This document shows positions 27,101-36,118 of a DNA stretch of 44,698 nucleotides, one piece after another; within the stretch, counting starts at the first letter, position 1; every line of letters begins with the position of its first letter. A program made the translations under genes and the position numbers. Below the pieces are notes generated by a model. It was not told the DNA's origin. It saw only the letters and a list, made by a program, of their open reading frames with translations, and searched no databases. Where the stretch lies: the NCBI GenBank assembly GCA_029268045.1, contig JAJUHF010000012.1, forward strand, positions 1 through 44,698, read 5' to 3'. Source of the DNA: Anseongella ginsenosidimutans. GTDB lineage: Bacteria > Bacteroidota > Bacteroidia > Sphingobacteriales > Sphingobacteriaceae.

Positions 27101-27711
27101 GCAAACCCCACCATACTGAATACCAGGACATCGTTTTCGTTGGCCTGGATCGTGAACGCGCCGTTTTCATCGGTTGAGGTACCCACGGTAGTGCCTTTGA
27201 CCAGCACGGTGACGCCCGGCAGGGGAATCCCCGCGGTGTCGGACACGGTTCCGCTCACGGACTCCTGCCACTTTTCGGCCTTGTAGTTTTCATCCATGCT
27301 GGAGGAAACGTATGCAAGGCGGGTACCCACGCCCGTCAGGCGCGGACGGCTCCAGTTGATGGCGTATTGGCCCTCGGATATTTTCTTGACACTGAACCGG
27401 TAGTCCCGAAGCCGTTCCAACAGGTAACGCTCCGCTTCGTCCCGGTTCGTGAATCGTTTCCCTTCATCGGCCGCAATTTCCATCCGTAAAAGCTGAGACT
27501 TGCATACGAATTTCATCGCGTACTGATCCTCAAAAGAAGCCAGGAATTTTCGCAACGACATCCGCTGTTCCCGGCTCGTCTCCTTTTCCGTCGCCGACGC
27601 CACGGAGGAAAACACGTACTCCTGCGCCACCAATACGGAGCTCAGCAACGTGCATCCTGCCGCGAAGCAGACACTTAACAGCGTCCTGGCAATACCACCT
27701 TTTTTTCTCAT
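24139..27711 (-). CDS. SusC/RagA TonB-dependent transducer with STN domain, pair 3
   Basis: This 1190-residue protein, the longest in the window, has a signal peptide to about 30, a divergent STN-like domain at about 51-118 (MSLRKFLASFEDQYAMKFVC to GQYAIN), the regulatory-like domain at 151-222, VVVVGYGTQKK at 230-240, the plug to about 365 and a barrel ending NAGINVSF. It overlaps the upstream FecR gene by four bases (ATGA), so the two are translationally coupled. Confidence 0.95.
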   Translation of the reverse strand: MRKKGGIARTLLSVCFAAGCTLLSSVLVAQEYVFSSVASATEKETSREQRMSLRKFLASFEDQYAMKFVCKSQLLRMEIAADEGKRFTNRDEAERYLLERLRDYRFSVKKISEGQYAINWSRPRLTGVGTRLAYVSSSMDENYKAEKWQESVSGTVSDTAGIPLPGVTVLVKGTTVGTSTDENGAFTIQANENDVLVFSMVGFATQEVPVSMGGAMSITLQQDAQQLDEVVVVGYGTQKKAVVSGAVATVEGEDLTKSPTVNLTNTLVGRLPGVTAMQSSGEPGYDNSTIRIRGVNSLGNSDALVVIDGVPNRAGGLARINPADVENISILKDASAAIYGSRAANGVILVTTKRGQSGKPQLSYDFSYGLQQPTRVPKMSNAPEYATIRNELQIFDNLPSEEWQAAWTAFNAGEVYQRNDGGELGAIYSPDELQKFRDGSDPLRYPNTDWFGTTLRDWAPQQQHNLQISGGTDNVKYLASLGYQNQDGYYRESATGYKQYDLRLNLDAKITDFISARIGVNAREEYRHFPTLGAGDIFRMIMRGKPTEIEVWPNGLPGPDIEYGQNPYVITTDLTGYDRDKRDYFQTNGQVDITIPGVDGLKITGQAAIDKFSGRRKRWEKPWTLYYWDGNTFEDDGVSPALRGEVRSPFTDPRLREWAASELAVNLTGMVTYDRVIGDHTFNLLAGVQREEVDHDNFWAFRRYFISSLIDQLSVGGNSEQNIGVDNGDPYGLFQRARLSYFGRVGYNYKEKYLAEFLWRVDGSYIFPPDQRFGFFPGITLGWRISEEPFWKDNITFVDNLKIRGSWGQMGAEAYLPGSSTLAEYQYLASMGYGSYIIADQVTQSLSESNVANLNFGWEVANNMNLGLEASFLDYKLNLEFEYFNNNRTEILITRGGSIPGSSGIVDKLPPVNLGEVNNRGWEFQLGYGDQKGDFYYNVSVNGGYAKSKIEFWDETPGAPEWQRTTGRPINAFLLYQYDGVFRDQADIDANTIDYSAISGTLRPGDMKFKDVNNDGKIDGDDMVRMDQTNVPTFTGGLNINLQYRNFDLSVLFQGATGALQFVGLTESGDIGNYLKWSYDHRWTIDNPSSVDPRLANRGNTYYTNFSIAGENTYWARKNDYLRLKNVEIGYTLPANLTDRWSISNLRIYLSGLNLATWDEIKVWDPESTNSSGQYYPQARIINAGINVSF

Positions 27712-28793
27712 TGTAATTTTTGCTTAGGTTCAAAAATCAGTTGATTTCCTTCTTTTCTGATTGTTATATTTAATGCAAAGGATAGTGCGTTTACAAATGT
27801 CTGGAGGTTATCCGCCTCCAGCACACCCGAGAGATTGCTATCGCTTATTTTTTCGTCTGCAATGACCACTTCCAACCCGTAGTTATCACGGATGATCTGA
27901 ACCAGTTCGCTGACCGGGGTCTGATCAAAAGTGTAACGCAGGTTCTTCCAGCTGGTATATCGCTCGGGGTTGACCTTGTTTTTGGTCAATTGATGTTCCT
28001 TCCTGTTGAATTCAATGTGCTCGCCCGGGGCCAACGTGACCGATCGCCCTTCGTCCATGCTCACCTGCACTTTTCCACTCTGGAGGGTAACGCTGCTGTT
28101 TGAATTGCGGTCTTTTACATTAAACGCAGTTCCCAGCACTTCCACGGCCATGCCCCGGGTATGGACCCGGAAATTTTGGTAATGACCCGAGCGGTCCGTT
28201 TCCTTTTCCACCTGAAAAAAGGCTTCTCCCTCCAGCCATACTTCCCTGTTGAAGCCACCCAGTATACTTTTATGATACCTAAGACTCGAGTTCGCGTTCA
28301 GGTATATGATGGAGTTGTCAGGTAGTTTAATCTGTTTCATCTGCCCATAGCTCGTCCCGACCACCACCGGTCTTTTTTTAAAAAGCATCCAGGAGGTGCT
28401 TCCTGCAAGACCCAGTATGGCCACCGACGCGGCGATCCGGATCAGCCACTTTCTGCCCTGCCCAAGCCGTCGCATCTTTGTTCCGTCACCTTTCTCGCCG
28501 TCTTCAGCTGCATGGACCATTCCTTCCATAACGACCGCCTCCTTTGCAAGGGCCCGTTCCCTGAACCGCTCTAAGGCAGCCTGTTCCTGTTCCCTCGCTG
28601 GCAAGTGCGTCTTAATCTGCATACTCCGGATAAAACTCCTTGCCGCAGCGATGGCCTCGTGTTTTTCGGGATAATCCCGGAGCACCTGCTGCCATAAAGC
28701 ATCATCCCTGCCCTCCATCACCCAACGGTGAAAGCGCTCATCAAGAATAAAATCGTCCACAGTATACTGATCGTAGAACTTCCCTGTTTCCAT
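27708..28793 (-). CDS. FecR-family anti-sigma factor (pair 3)
   Basis: This 361-residue protein has a cytoplasmic domain of about 114 residues, one membrane helix at about 115-138, the FecR periplasmic motif REVWLEGEAFFQVE near 183-196, a Gly-Thr self-cleavage type site at 221-222 (LGTAF) and a C-terminal DUF4974-like domain. Its start is ATG at 28793, 112 bases after the sigma gene. It should hold the sigma factor encoded upstream and respond to the SusC pair 3 STN domain. Confidence 0.93.
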   Translation of the reverse strand: METGKFYDQYTVDDFILDERFHRWVMEGRDDALWQQVLRDYPEKHEAIAAARSFIRSMQIKTHLPAREQEQAALERFRERALAKEAVVMEGMVHAAEDGEKGDGTKMRRLGQGRKWLIRIAASVAILGLAGSTSWMLFKKRPVVVGTSYGQMKQIKLPDNSIIYLNANSSLRYHKSILGGFNREVWLEGEAFFQVEKETDRSGHYQNFRVHTRGMAVEVLGTAFNVKDRNSNSSVTLQSGKVQVSMDEGRSVTLAPGEHIEFNRKEHQLTKNKVNPERYTSWKNLRYTFDQTPVSELVQIIRDNYGLEVVIADEKISDSNLSGVLEADNLQTFVNALSFALNITIRKEGNQLIFEPKQKLQ

Positions 28794-28905
28794 ATATCGT
28801 CTTTACGGTACGTTGTATAAGGAAGAGTACGAAGCAGCGGAAATTACCCCATCGCGGGAGCAAAAAATTTTCAAAAAAAAGGAGGTGCCTGCGCCGGGTA
28901 AGAAA

Positions 28906-29451
28906 CTAACGGTTCCCCGAAGGGGGCGGGGAGCAAAGAACGAGCGCAATCAGCATGCATTGTTCGCTCTCAAGTTCCCTGCGGAGCAATTGAATTGCCC
29001 GGGCTGCCAGTTTGTAGACAGCCTTGGCAGAAATGTCCATGATTTCGGCTATTTCCTGGTAACTCAGTTGCTGGTAATACTTCAGGAAGATGAATTCGCG
29101 TTGCCTCGAGGTCAGGGTGGCAAGCGCATGGGAGATTTTACGGTGATTTTCATTCCGACGCTCATTCCGGATCATAAGCTGGTCGGGAGATAATTCAATA
29201 TGGAAGTCGTATTCATCGGAAAGGGACTCCAGCTGTTTTCCCCGGTCCAATTTGATCTTCCGGAGCAGGTTGTTCCGGAACGCGGTAAAAAGATAACTGT
29301 CCGGAGAGCGGACCTCCAAACTGCCTTGTTGCCACAGGGTTAAAAAAATATCCTGGATAACATCTTCGATCAGTCCTTCATCCGGGCTGAATTTCCGCCC
29401 GTAATTAAATAGTTTGCGGAACCAGACCGCGTACAACTCCTCCCAGGCCAT
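28906..29451 (-). CDS. ECF sigma factor, Bacteroides-expansion type (pair 3)
   Basis: This sigma factor has 181 residues from the ATG at 29451, which is preceded by GGAGGGCGGAAA; an in-frame ATG at 29508 adds 19 unlike residues. Region 2 is visible as LFNYGRKFSPDEGLIEDVIQ followed by DIFLTLWQQG, and region 4 as LSYQEIAEIMDISAKAVYKL. The C-terminus is hydrophobic (CMLIALVLCS) before a short polar end. It heads the sigma-FecR-SusCD operon of pair 3 and is divergent from the FecR of pair 4. Confidence 0.9.
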   Translation of the reverse strand: MAWEELYAVWFRKLFNYGRKFSPDEGLIEDVIQDIFLTLWQQGSLEVRSPDSYLFTAFRNNLLRKIKLDRGKQLESLSDEYDFHIELSPDQLMIRNERRNENHRKISHALATLTSRQREFIFLKYYQQLSYQEIAEIMDISAKAVYKLAARAIQLLRRELESEQCMLIALVLCSPPPSGNR

Positions 29452-29556
29452 GGTGTTTCCGCCCTCCCGATGGATTCCCTGAAAAGTATTGCCTGAAGCA
29501 GTAGGCATGACAATGGTTTTGGTGCTTGATCGCTATCTGTACGCTATCAGTAAACG

Positions 29557-29588
29557 TAAAGTTAAATAAAAAAATAATTGTAAATCAA
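29557..29588 (-). promoter_or_regulatory. Probable promoter of the sigma/FecR/SusCD pair 3 operon
   Basis: On the minus strand TTG (29586-29588), a 21-base spacer and TAACTTTA (29557-29564) fit the consensus except for the last base, the same deviation as the pair 2 sigma promoter. An 11-base tandem repeat, CGCTATCTGTA/CGCTATCAGTA, lies just downstream at 29531-29552. Confidence 0.45.
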
Positions 29589-29711
29589 ACATGATTAAAA
29601 ATTGTGCCCGGATTGTGCAGCGCGACCCACCAGAGGAATTATTTTTTTTCACCAAACTTTAGGGATGCCGCTCCTTCGAGTGACTACTAAATAAAGGGGA
29701 ACGCGATTACG

Positions 29712-30767
29712 ATGCAGGAACAGGATCATCTCGAGGAAATATTGCGGCGTTATCTTCAGGGGGAATGTACCCCGGAGGAAGAAGCGCTGGTGAGGAGCTG
29801 GTACCGTTCACTTGGCAGCGAGCGGGAGCCCTTATCGCTTAGCAGCCGGGAAACGTCGGAGTTACGACACAGGTTGTGGCGAAACATCCGCGCTGGATCC
29901 ACCGGTTTTCCGGATAGGGAACGAGCCAGGAAGTCTTGGGTAAGGTGGATCAGTTTAAGCGCTGCATCGGCAGCCGCTTTGCTGCTGCTGTTTGTTTTCC
30001 TGTTCAGTCAGAATGGGGTCGGACCCGGGATGCAGCGTAGCCGGCAAGTAGATACTCCAACTGTTTACCATAAAACGAACAATAGTTCCGAAACCATGCT
30101 CGTTGTATTACAGGATGAAAGCATGGTTTGGCTGAAGCCTTCGGGTAGTATCCGCTATCGGAGCTTTTTGTCAAGCCCCCGGAGGGAGGTTACGCTGGAA
30201 GGCGAGGCGTTTTTCGAGATTACCGAACAGCAGGAGAAACCCTTTCTGGTTTACACCGGAAATATCGTCACACGGGTAACAGGCACGAAGTTTAATATAA
30301 AAGCTTATAAAACAGATAAAACAGTTGAAGTTGAAGTCGCCGAAGGCTCGGTGGAAGTGAGCGGAGATCACGCTGAAGCAAGCCGACCCGGTACCGCCGT
30401 GCGGAGCCGGACCGATAATTTAAGATTGACGGCAAGGCAAAAAGCCATTTATCATACCAACAGCCGGAAACTGGAAAAGATAGCTGCCATCTCCAGCCAA
30501 TTGAGACCGGTTACGGATCTGTCACAGGACCTGGCTTTTGAATTCAGCGATACGCCGCTGCGCAAAGTGATTGACCTGCTGGAGAAGGCGTATCCGGTGT
30601 CCATCGAGCTGGCAAATCAGGATCTTGCAGATTGCCCCCTGACCGCGTCCATGCGTGATGAAACACTCGAAATCAAAATGGAGCTGATCTGCAGGTCCAT
30701 TGGCGCCACCTTCGACAAAAGCCCGGGAAAATTCATGATTTCGGGTCCGGGTTGCGAATCCGAATAA
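29712..30767 (+). CDS. FecR-family anti-sigma factor without adjacent co-oriented sigma (pair 4)
   Basis: This 351-residue protein has an N-terminal sigma-holding region, a strongly hydrophobic helix at about 78-98 (ALLLLFVFLFS), the FecR motif REVTLEGEAFFEI at 158-170, a Gly-Thr site at 191-192 (TGTKF) and a C-terminal DUF4974-like domain. Unlike the other two FecR genes it is first in its unit, with SusC 175 bases downstream. Candidate partners are the divergent sigma gene ending upstream at 28906 or the otherwise FecR-less sigma gene at 36849-37460. Confidence 0.92.
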   Translation: MQEQDHLEEILRRYLQGECTPEEEALVRSWYRSLGSEREPLSLSSRETSELRHRLWRNIRAGSTGFPDRERARKSWVRWISLSAASAAALLLLFVFLFSQNGVGPGMQRSRQVDTPTVYHKTNNSSETMLVVLQDESMVWLKPSGSIRYRSFLSSPRREVTLEGEAFFEITEQQEKPFLVYTGNIVTRVTGTKFNIKAYKTDKTVEVEVAEGSVEVSGDHAEASRPGTAVRSRTDNLRLTARQKAIYHTNSRKLEKIAAISSQLRPVTDLSQDLAFEFSDTPLRKVIDLLEKAYPVSIELANQDLADCPLTASMRDETLEIKMELICRSIGATFDKSPGKFMISGPGCESE

Positions 30768-30847
30768 CCGGAACACCATTGTTGCACTTAATAGGAAATG
30801 CCCATGACAGAAAAAAAATAGTAAATCGGTTTATCTGATTGTTTAAA

Positions 30848-30880
30848 AAGGCCAGACATGTTGCGACCATGCCTGACCTT
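30848..30880 (+). promoter_or_regulatory. Leader hairpin upstream of SusC pair 4
   Basis: AAGGCCAGACATG (30848-30860) and CATGCCTGACCTT (30868-30880) form a 13 bp stem with two mismatches and a 7-base loop, 62 bases ahead of the SusC start. A second weaker stem, CCTTCT/AGAAGG, follows. No T-run follows on the plus strand, so a leader control element is more likely than a terminator. Confidence 0.35.
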
Positions 30881-30942
30881 CAAAAATAACCTTCTTATTG
30901 ACCCGCTAAGGCTATGAGAAGGCTCGGCTTTGCTATAACAGA

Positions 30943-33900
30943 ATGTTTTACAAAAACCAGAACAAATTTATGAAAATAAGTTCGTCACGTGAATTTATCA
31001 TCTTTTGCATGAAAATCACCGTCTTTCAGCTGGCCTTGGCGCTGTCGTTCTCGGGTATCTCGCTGGCCCATGACAGCAAAGCCCAGGGTGTGCTGACCAC
31101 AAAAATCACCCTGGAAACCGGTCAGACCTCCTTAAGATCAGCGCTTCAACAACTCGAAAATGCAGGGAACGTCAAGTTTGTGTACAGCTCCCGGATCGTT
31201 CCGGTGGAAACCCAGGTATCGGTACATAGCTCCGGCGAGGAACTGCAGGACGTGCTAACAAACCTTCTCAGTCCCTACGGTATCGGGTACGAGGTCATTG
31301 ACGACCAGATCGTGCTGATGAAGGAACCCGGCATGATTCCCGTCCGCAGGACGGACACATCCCGGCATGCGGAACGGGGGTCACCGCGTACGGTGCCTGG
31401 CATGGCCCTTATGCAACAGACCATCACAGGAAAGGTAACCGATGCGGAATCGGGCGAGATCCTTCCCGGTGTCAGCGTTACCGTGAAAGGAACTACCACG
31501 GGGGTCTCTACCGACATGGAAGGCAATTACAGTATCTCCGTCCCCGACCCCGCAGCCAACCCCGTATTGGTATTTTCTTTCCTCGGATACACCAGCCAGG
31601 AAGTTCCCGTCGGGACCGAAACGGTGATCAACGTGTCCCTCAAACAGGACGTGGCGGCCCTGGAACAGGTCGTGGTGGTGGGTTATGGAACTACCGAGCG
31701 GCGCAATCTGACCAGCGCGGTAACCACCGTAGAGAGTAAGGATTTCATTCCTGGAGCGCATAACAGCCCCTTGCAGATGATCAAAGGGAAAGTAGCGGGG
31801 GTTTCCGTGTCGAATCCCGCAGCCGCCGATCCGAATCGAGGTACCGATATCCAGGTTCGGGGGGCCTCTTCCATTGAAGCGGGTAACGGTCCACTGATTA
31901 TTATTGACGGAGTACCGGGAGGGAATCTGAACAATGTAGCCCAGCAGGATATCGCATCCATTACGGTACTGCGGGATGGTTCCGCGGCAGCGATTTACGG
32001 ATCAAGAGCCGCCAACGGGGTCATCCTGGTTACCACCAAGTCGGGGAAAGCCGGAGACGTATCGGTCACCTACGACAGTTACATTGAACACGACGTCGTG
32101 GCCGCAAAGCCCGACATCCTTTCGCCGGAAGAGTTTCTTGAGCACGGAATTGACCGGGACCTCGGCGCCCGCACCAACTGGTACGACCAGCTCATCCGGA
32201 AAAATAACTTTGGCCAGAACCACTATCTGGCGGTTTCAGGAGGAAGTGAAAACACGATTTTCCGGATTTCCGGTAACTTCCGGGATAAAACCGCTATCGA
32301 TATCGCGTCCGAAAGGCAGGAGTACGGCATCCGGGCCAATTTCCAGCAAAAAGCCCTGGACGGACTTCTGGAATTCGACGGGAATTTCACGTACCGGTTT
32401 GCCGGAGAAGAGTACACCAATTACGGCGTATTCCAGCAGGCCGTGAAGCTCAATCCGACTATCCCCATTTTTGATCCCGAAAGCCCAACCGGCTATTCGA
32501 AAATTGAAGGCTACGATGTTTACAATCCGGTGCAGAACCTGCTGGAACGGGAAAACGGAGCGGACCAGACTTACTCCATTGCCGACTTCAACGTGAAGCT
32601 GAATCTGCTGGAGAATCTTAATACCGAGCTGAAACTGGCAAGACAAAGTCAGGATGAACTCCGCCGCGAATACTATACCTCCAAATCGGAAGAGTCCATT
32701 GACAACGACCGCACCGGACGGGCGCGGCTGGAAAACGAAAAATGGGTAGACTGGACGCTGGAATGGATCGGAAATTATTTTACCACGATTGATAAGCACG
32801 ATATCCGCGTAATGGGCGGCTATTCTTATCAGGAGTTCAACAACCGGGCTTTCTGGGCTGAAAACGCCGACTTCCCCACTGACGCGGTCGGTTATGACGA
32901 TCTAGGCGGCGGCCTGTGGAACAACGAAGAGGGGCGGCTTGGAATGGACTCCTGGAGAAGCAAGGAAAAGACCATCGCGTTTTTCGGTCGTCTGAACTAC
33001 AGCTTTGACGATACCTGGTTGTTTATGGGATCCCTGCGCTACGAGGGTAATTCCAAATTCGGTGCGGAAAACAAGTGGGGCCTGTTCCCCGCGGCGTCGG
33101 CTGCCTGGCGGCTTTCCAAACTTCCTGCATTTGAAAATTCTGCTGTAGTGAATGATCTCAAACTTCGGCTTTCCTATGGGGAAACCGGCCGCTCCGGATT
33201 TAGCCGGTATATTTCACTGGCCAGATACCAGGGCTGGGGGCGCTGGCAGAACGACGAAGGGGAGTGGATCCAGGTGTACGGCCCGGCGAACAATCCCAAC
33301 CGCGACCTCCACTGGGAGCGGCAAAAGTCGTACAACGTGGGGGTGGACTTCAGCCTTTTCGACAATAAAGTAGGGGGAAGCGTAGACGCGTTCCTCCGCA
33401 AGGGAAAGGACGTGATCGCCGAGTACGACGTGCCGGTGCCTCCCTATCTGCACGATAAACTTTTTACCAATGTGGGTACGACCAGCTCCCGCGGCGTGGA
33501 ACTGAACCTGAATTGGAACGCAGTCAATACGGGCGATTTCAGCTATACCACGAACATTGTAGCGACATACACCAAATCGAAGCTGGACGCTTTTTCAAAC
33601 GACGAATTCACCAGGGGCTATATGGATCGCCGCTCACTGCCCTCTCCGGGTAATCCGGGCTTTGCCCAACGTCTGGAAGACGGGGTGGAGATCGGAAGCT
33701 TTTACGGTTATAAATACGCCGGAGTGGACGAGGACGGAAATATCCTGATCTGGAAAGGCGGGCAGGAGGGAACCGAACGGATCCTGGCAACGGAAGCAGG
33801 TTCCGAAACCGACAGAACCTATCTTGGGAATGGTTCCCCAAAATACGAACTTTCCTGGGGCAACACCTTGACCTACAAGGATTTTGATCTTTCTGTCTTC

Positions 33901-34287
33901 TTCCACGGGCGCTTCGACTACGACATCCTGAATCTCTATCAGATGTATTACGGTCTTACCGCCGAGCCCAATGTGAATCTGCTGAAAGACGCTTTTACAC
34001 GGAACGCCCACATCAAATCAGGAAAGGTGATCACGGATTACTTCCTGGAATCGGGAGACTATTTCAAACTGGACAACCTGACGCTTGGGTGGTCGCCTAC
34101 CATTCAAAGTCCCTGGCTTAAAAACCTGAGAGTGTACGCGACGGTGCGGAATCTGTTCACCATCACCAAGTATTCAGGCCTTGATCCGACCACCGTCGCG
34201 ATCAGTGGGCTGGAGCCGGGCATTGGCGATCTGAACGTGTATCCCATTACCCGGAATTATTCACTGGGGGTACAGGTTACCTTTTAA
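30943..34287 (+). CDS. SusC/RagA TonB-dependent transducer with STN domain, pair 4
   Basis: This 1114-residue protein has an unusually long N-region before the hydrophobic signal (about 24-47, ending SKAQ); ATG codons at residues 1 and 10 are both usable. Then come an STN domain at about 53-127 (ITLETGQTSLRSALQQLENA to DQIVLMKE), a linker, a regulatory-like domain at about 160-235, VVVVGYGTT near 243-251, the plug to about 375 and a barrel ending YSLGVQVTF. The preceding FecR gene fits its signalling role. SusD follows 31 bases later. Confidence 0.95.
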   Translation: MFYKNQNKFMKISSSREFIIFCMKITVFQLALALSFSGISLAHDSKAQGVLTTKITLETGQTSLRSALQQLENAGNVKFVYSSRIVPVETQVSVHSSGEELQDVLTNLLSPYGIGYEVIDDQIVLMKEPGMIPVRRTDTSRHAERGSPRTVPGMALMQQTITGKVTDAESGEILPGVSVTVKGTTTGVSTDMEGNYSISVPDPAANPVLVFSFLGYTSQEVPVGTETVINVSLKQDVAALEQVVVVGYGTTERRNLTSAVTTVESKDFIPGAHNSPLQMIKGKVAGVSVSNPAAADPNRGTDIQVRGASSIEAGNGPLIIIDGVPGGNLNNVAQQDIASITVLRDGSAAAIYGSRAANGVILVTTKSGKAGDVSVTYDSYIEHDVVAAKPDILSPEEFLEHGIDRDLGARTNWYDQLIRKNNFGQNHYLAVSGGSENTIFRISGNFRDKTAIDIASERQEYGIRANFQQKALDGLLEFDGNFTYRFAGEEYTNYGVFQQAVKLNPTIPIFDPESPTGYSKIEGYDVYNPVQNLLERENGADQTYSIADFNVKLNLLENLNTELKLARQSQDELRREYYTSKSEESIDNDRTGRARLENEKWVDWTLEWIGNYFTTIDKHDIRVMGGYSYQEFNNRAFWAENADFPTDAVGYDDLGGGLWNNEEGRLGMDSWRSKEKTIAFFGRLNYSFDDTWLFMGSLRYEGNSKFGAENKWGLFPAASAAWRLSKLPAFENSAVVNDLKLRLSYGETGRSGFSRYISLARYQGWGRWQNDEGEWIQVYGPANNPNRDLHWERQKSYNVGVDFSLFDNKVGGSVDAFLRKGKDVIAEYDVPVPPYLHDKLFTNVGTTSSRGVELNLNWNAVNTGDFSYTTNIVATYTKSKLDAFSNDEFTRGYMDRRSLPSPGNPGFAQRLEDGVEIGSFYGYKYAGVDEDGNILIWKGGQEGTERILATEAGSETDRTYLGNGSPKYELSWGNTLTYKDFDLSVFFHGRFDYDILNLYQMYYGLTAEPNVNLLKDAFTRNAHIKSGKVITDYFLESGDYFKLDNLTLGWSPTIQSPWLKNLRVYATVRNLFTITKYSGLDPTTVAISGLEPGIGDLNVYPITRNYSLGVQVTF

Positions 34288-34318
34288 CCCGAATGTCTCA
34301 CCACAAATAAGTAAAAGC

Positions 34319-36001
34319 ATGAAAAATACATTGATATATGCGTCTCTGCTGCTGGCACTGCTTGCTCCCTCCTGTACCAATCTGGATGAAGAGGTGTTTA
34401 CAGAGATCATAGCCGACGAATACTATCAGGATAAAAAGACGGTCATCGCGGCCCTTACCCGGCCGTATGAACACGGTCATTGGTGCGGGTGGGACGGCGA
34501 CCGCTGGCTGCTTCAGGAACTGACGGCCGATAATTTTGTCTGGACCCAGAAAGGAAAGCACGGATACGACGGCGGGGATTGGATCCGTCTGCACGGACAC
34601 CAGTGGACGCCGGAGGACAGCCATATTTACGGAGGCTGGATTGGTCCGTACCAAGGCATTGGCCAGTGCAACGTGGTCCTGGAAGACCTTCAGAAACTGG
34701 ATTATGCCCAACTGGGGATGGAAGAAAGTGAAAAGGCGCAGCACATTGCGGAAATGAGAACGCTTCGCGCCTGGTTTTACCTTTTTCTGATCGACTTTTT
34801 CCGTACCGTCCCCATTGTCACCGATACGGAAACCATCACCGGACAATCCAGTCCCCAAGAGGTATTTGCCTTTATAGAAACCGAGCTCAGGGAATCCATT
34901 CCGGACCTCCCCAAGAACGGACGGGCCGGCCGCTTTGATCAGGGTGGGGCCGCTGCGCTGCTGGTAAGACTTTATCTTAATTCGGAAGTCTGGACGGGAA
35001 CCGCCCGCTACGATGAATGTGCCCAGGTGGCAACCGGTATCATCAACGGAGAATACGGGACCTACAGCATCGACCCGGATTACCGCGGACCGTTCCGGAG
35101 CGGGGTGGACGGGTACAGGTCCCCTGAAAACATTCTTGAGTTCCCGCACGCCCTGAATATTTACGAATTCAGTTGGATGTACAATGCGATGATGCATTAC
35201 CAGTCGCGGTACTCGCTGGACAACGACCGCGGTTCATGGAACGGGGTTCATCTGACCCCTTCCCGCGATCTGGAAGGCAATCTGTACGATTTCAAACTGG
35301 GGATGCCGTATGAAACATTCTCAGACGATGATCTGCGCAAACAGCCCTTCCGAACGACCTCTGCCAACGGCGACTACGAAGGGTTCTTCCTGATAGGGCA
35401 GCAATATTACTTCAATAGCGCCCAAGGGTACGGCTTTGACAGTACCCGCGTGGTGAACGGAACGGAAGAGTACAATGGCGAACCCTTGACCTACGTAGAC
35501 CAGGTGGGCCGTTTTTCCGAAGGACCATCCGGCCTCGCCCAGGGTTCGCGCGTCAATACGGGCGAAGAGAATTCCGGGGTGCGCTTCATTAAGTTTCCCT
35601 GGCTTCCCCTATCTCAGAACCGCTTTCATACGAATTCCGCAACCGAAATACGGCTCGCCGAAGTGTACTACGCTTTAGCTGAGTGCAGGTACCGCGAGGG
35701 AGACGTTCCCGGCGCAGCCGAATTGCTCGACGCGGTAAGAAAACGGAACTTCCCCGAAGATACCTGGCCGCAACACAGCTATACCGCCAATCCGGCGAGC
35801 CTGACAGACGATGAATTCGTTGACGAACTCAGCCGGGAGTTCCTGGGTGAGCGTCATCGCAGAACCGACCTGATCCGTTGGGGCCGGTTCGGGGACGCCT
35901 GGTGGGATAAAGCAGCCGACGGAAAGGACATGACCGTGTTCCCGATACCCTCCAGAGCATTGAACGCCAATCCGCTGCTTGAAGGAAATCAAGCAAATTG
36001 A
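34319..36001 (+). CDS. SusD/RagB lipoprotein, pair 4
   Basis: This 560-residue lipoprotein (lipid cysteine 19 in LLAPSC) has an early Trp-rich part (HGHWCGWDGDRWLLQELTAD), the helix LRAWFYLFLIDFFRTVPIV, IRLAEVYYALAECRYREGD, and ERHRRTDLIRWGRF near the end. Its C-terminus, LLEGNQAN, departs from the usual QNPGY. The rich aromatic content near the N-terminus suggests a differently shaped binding site from the other four SusD proteins. A terminator follows directly. Confidence 0.93.
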   Translation: MKNTLIYASLLLALLAPSCTNLDEEVFTEIIADEYYQDKKTVIAALTRPYEHGHWCGWDGDRWLLQELTADNFVWTQKGKHGYDGGDWIRLHGHQWTPEDSHIYGGWIGPYQGIGQCNVVLEDLQKLDYAQLGMEESEKAQHIAEMRTLRAWFYLFLIDFFRTVPIVTDTETITGQSSPQEVFAFIETELRESIPDLPKNGRAGRFDQGGAAALLVRLYLNSEVWTGTARYDECAQVATGIINGEYGTYSIDPDYRGPFRSGVDGYRSPENILEFPHALNIYEFSWMYNAMMHYQSRYSLDNDRGSWNGVHLTPSRDLEGNLYDFKLGMPYETFSDDDLRKQPFRTTSANGDYEGFFLIGQQYYFNSAQGYGFDSTRVVNGTEEYNGEPLTYVDQVGRFSEGPSGLAQGSRVNTGEENSGVRFIKFPWLPLSQNRFHTNSATEIRLAEVYYALAECRYREGDVPGAAELLDAVRKRNFPEDTWPQHSYTANPASLTDDEFVDELSREFLGERHRRTDLIRWGRFGDAWWDKAADGKDMTVFPIPSRALNANPLLEGNQAN

Positions 36002-36024
36002 TACCTATTGATCAACAATAAGGC

Positions 36025-36053
36025 AGGGCGCTCTTTTGGGCGCCCTCTTTTTT
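36025..36053 (+). terminator. Rho-independent terminator after SusD pair 4
   Basis: AGGGCGC (36025-36031) pairs with GCGCCCT (36040-36046), followed by CTTTTTT. It separates the FecR-SusCD unit from the DUF1080 gene. Confidence 0.85.
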
Positions 36054-36118
36054 GCTGACCAATGAAATAGTATTTTAGCGCCTTATCATTTTATGACGAA
36101 TAAAATCCAAAGCTTAAC

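Noticed and set aside
30858-30917. 19-codon upstream frame in the SusC pair 4 leader
   Set aside because: No ribosome-binding signal or regulatory codon pattern is visible; likely chance.
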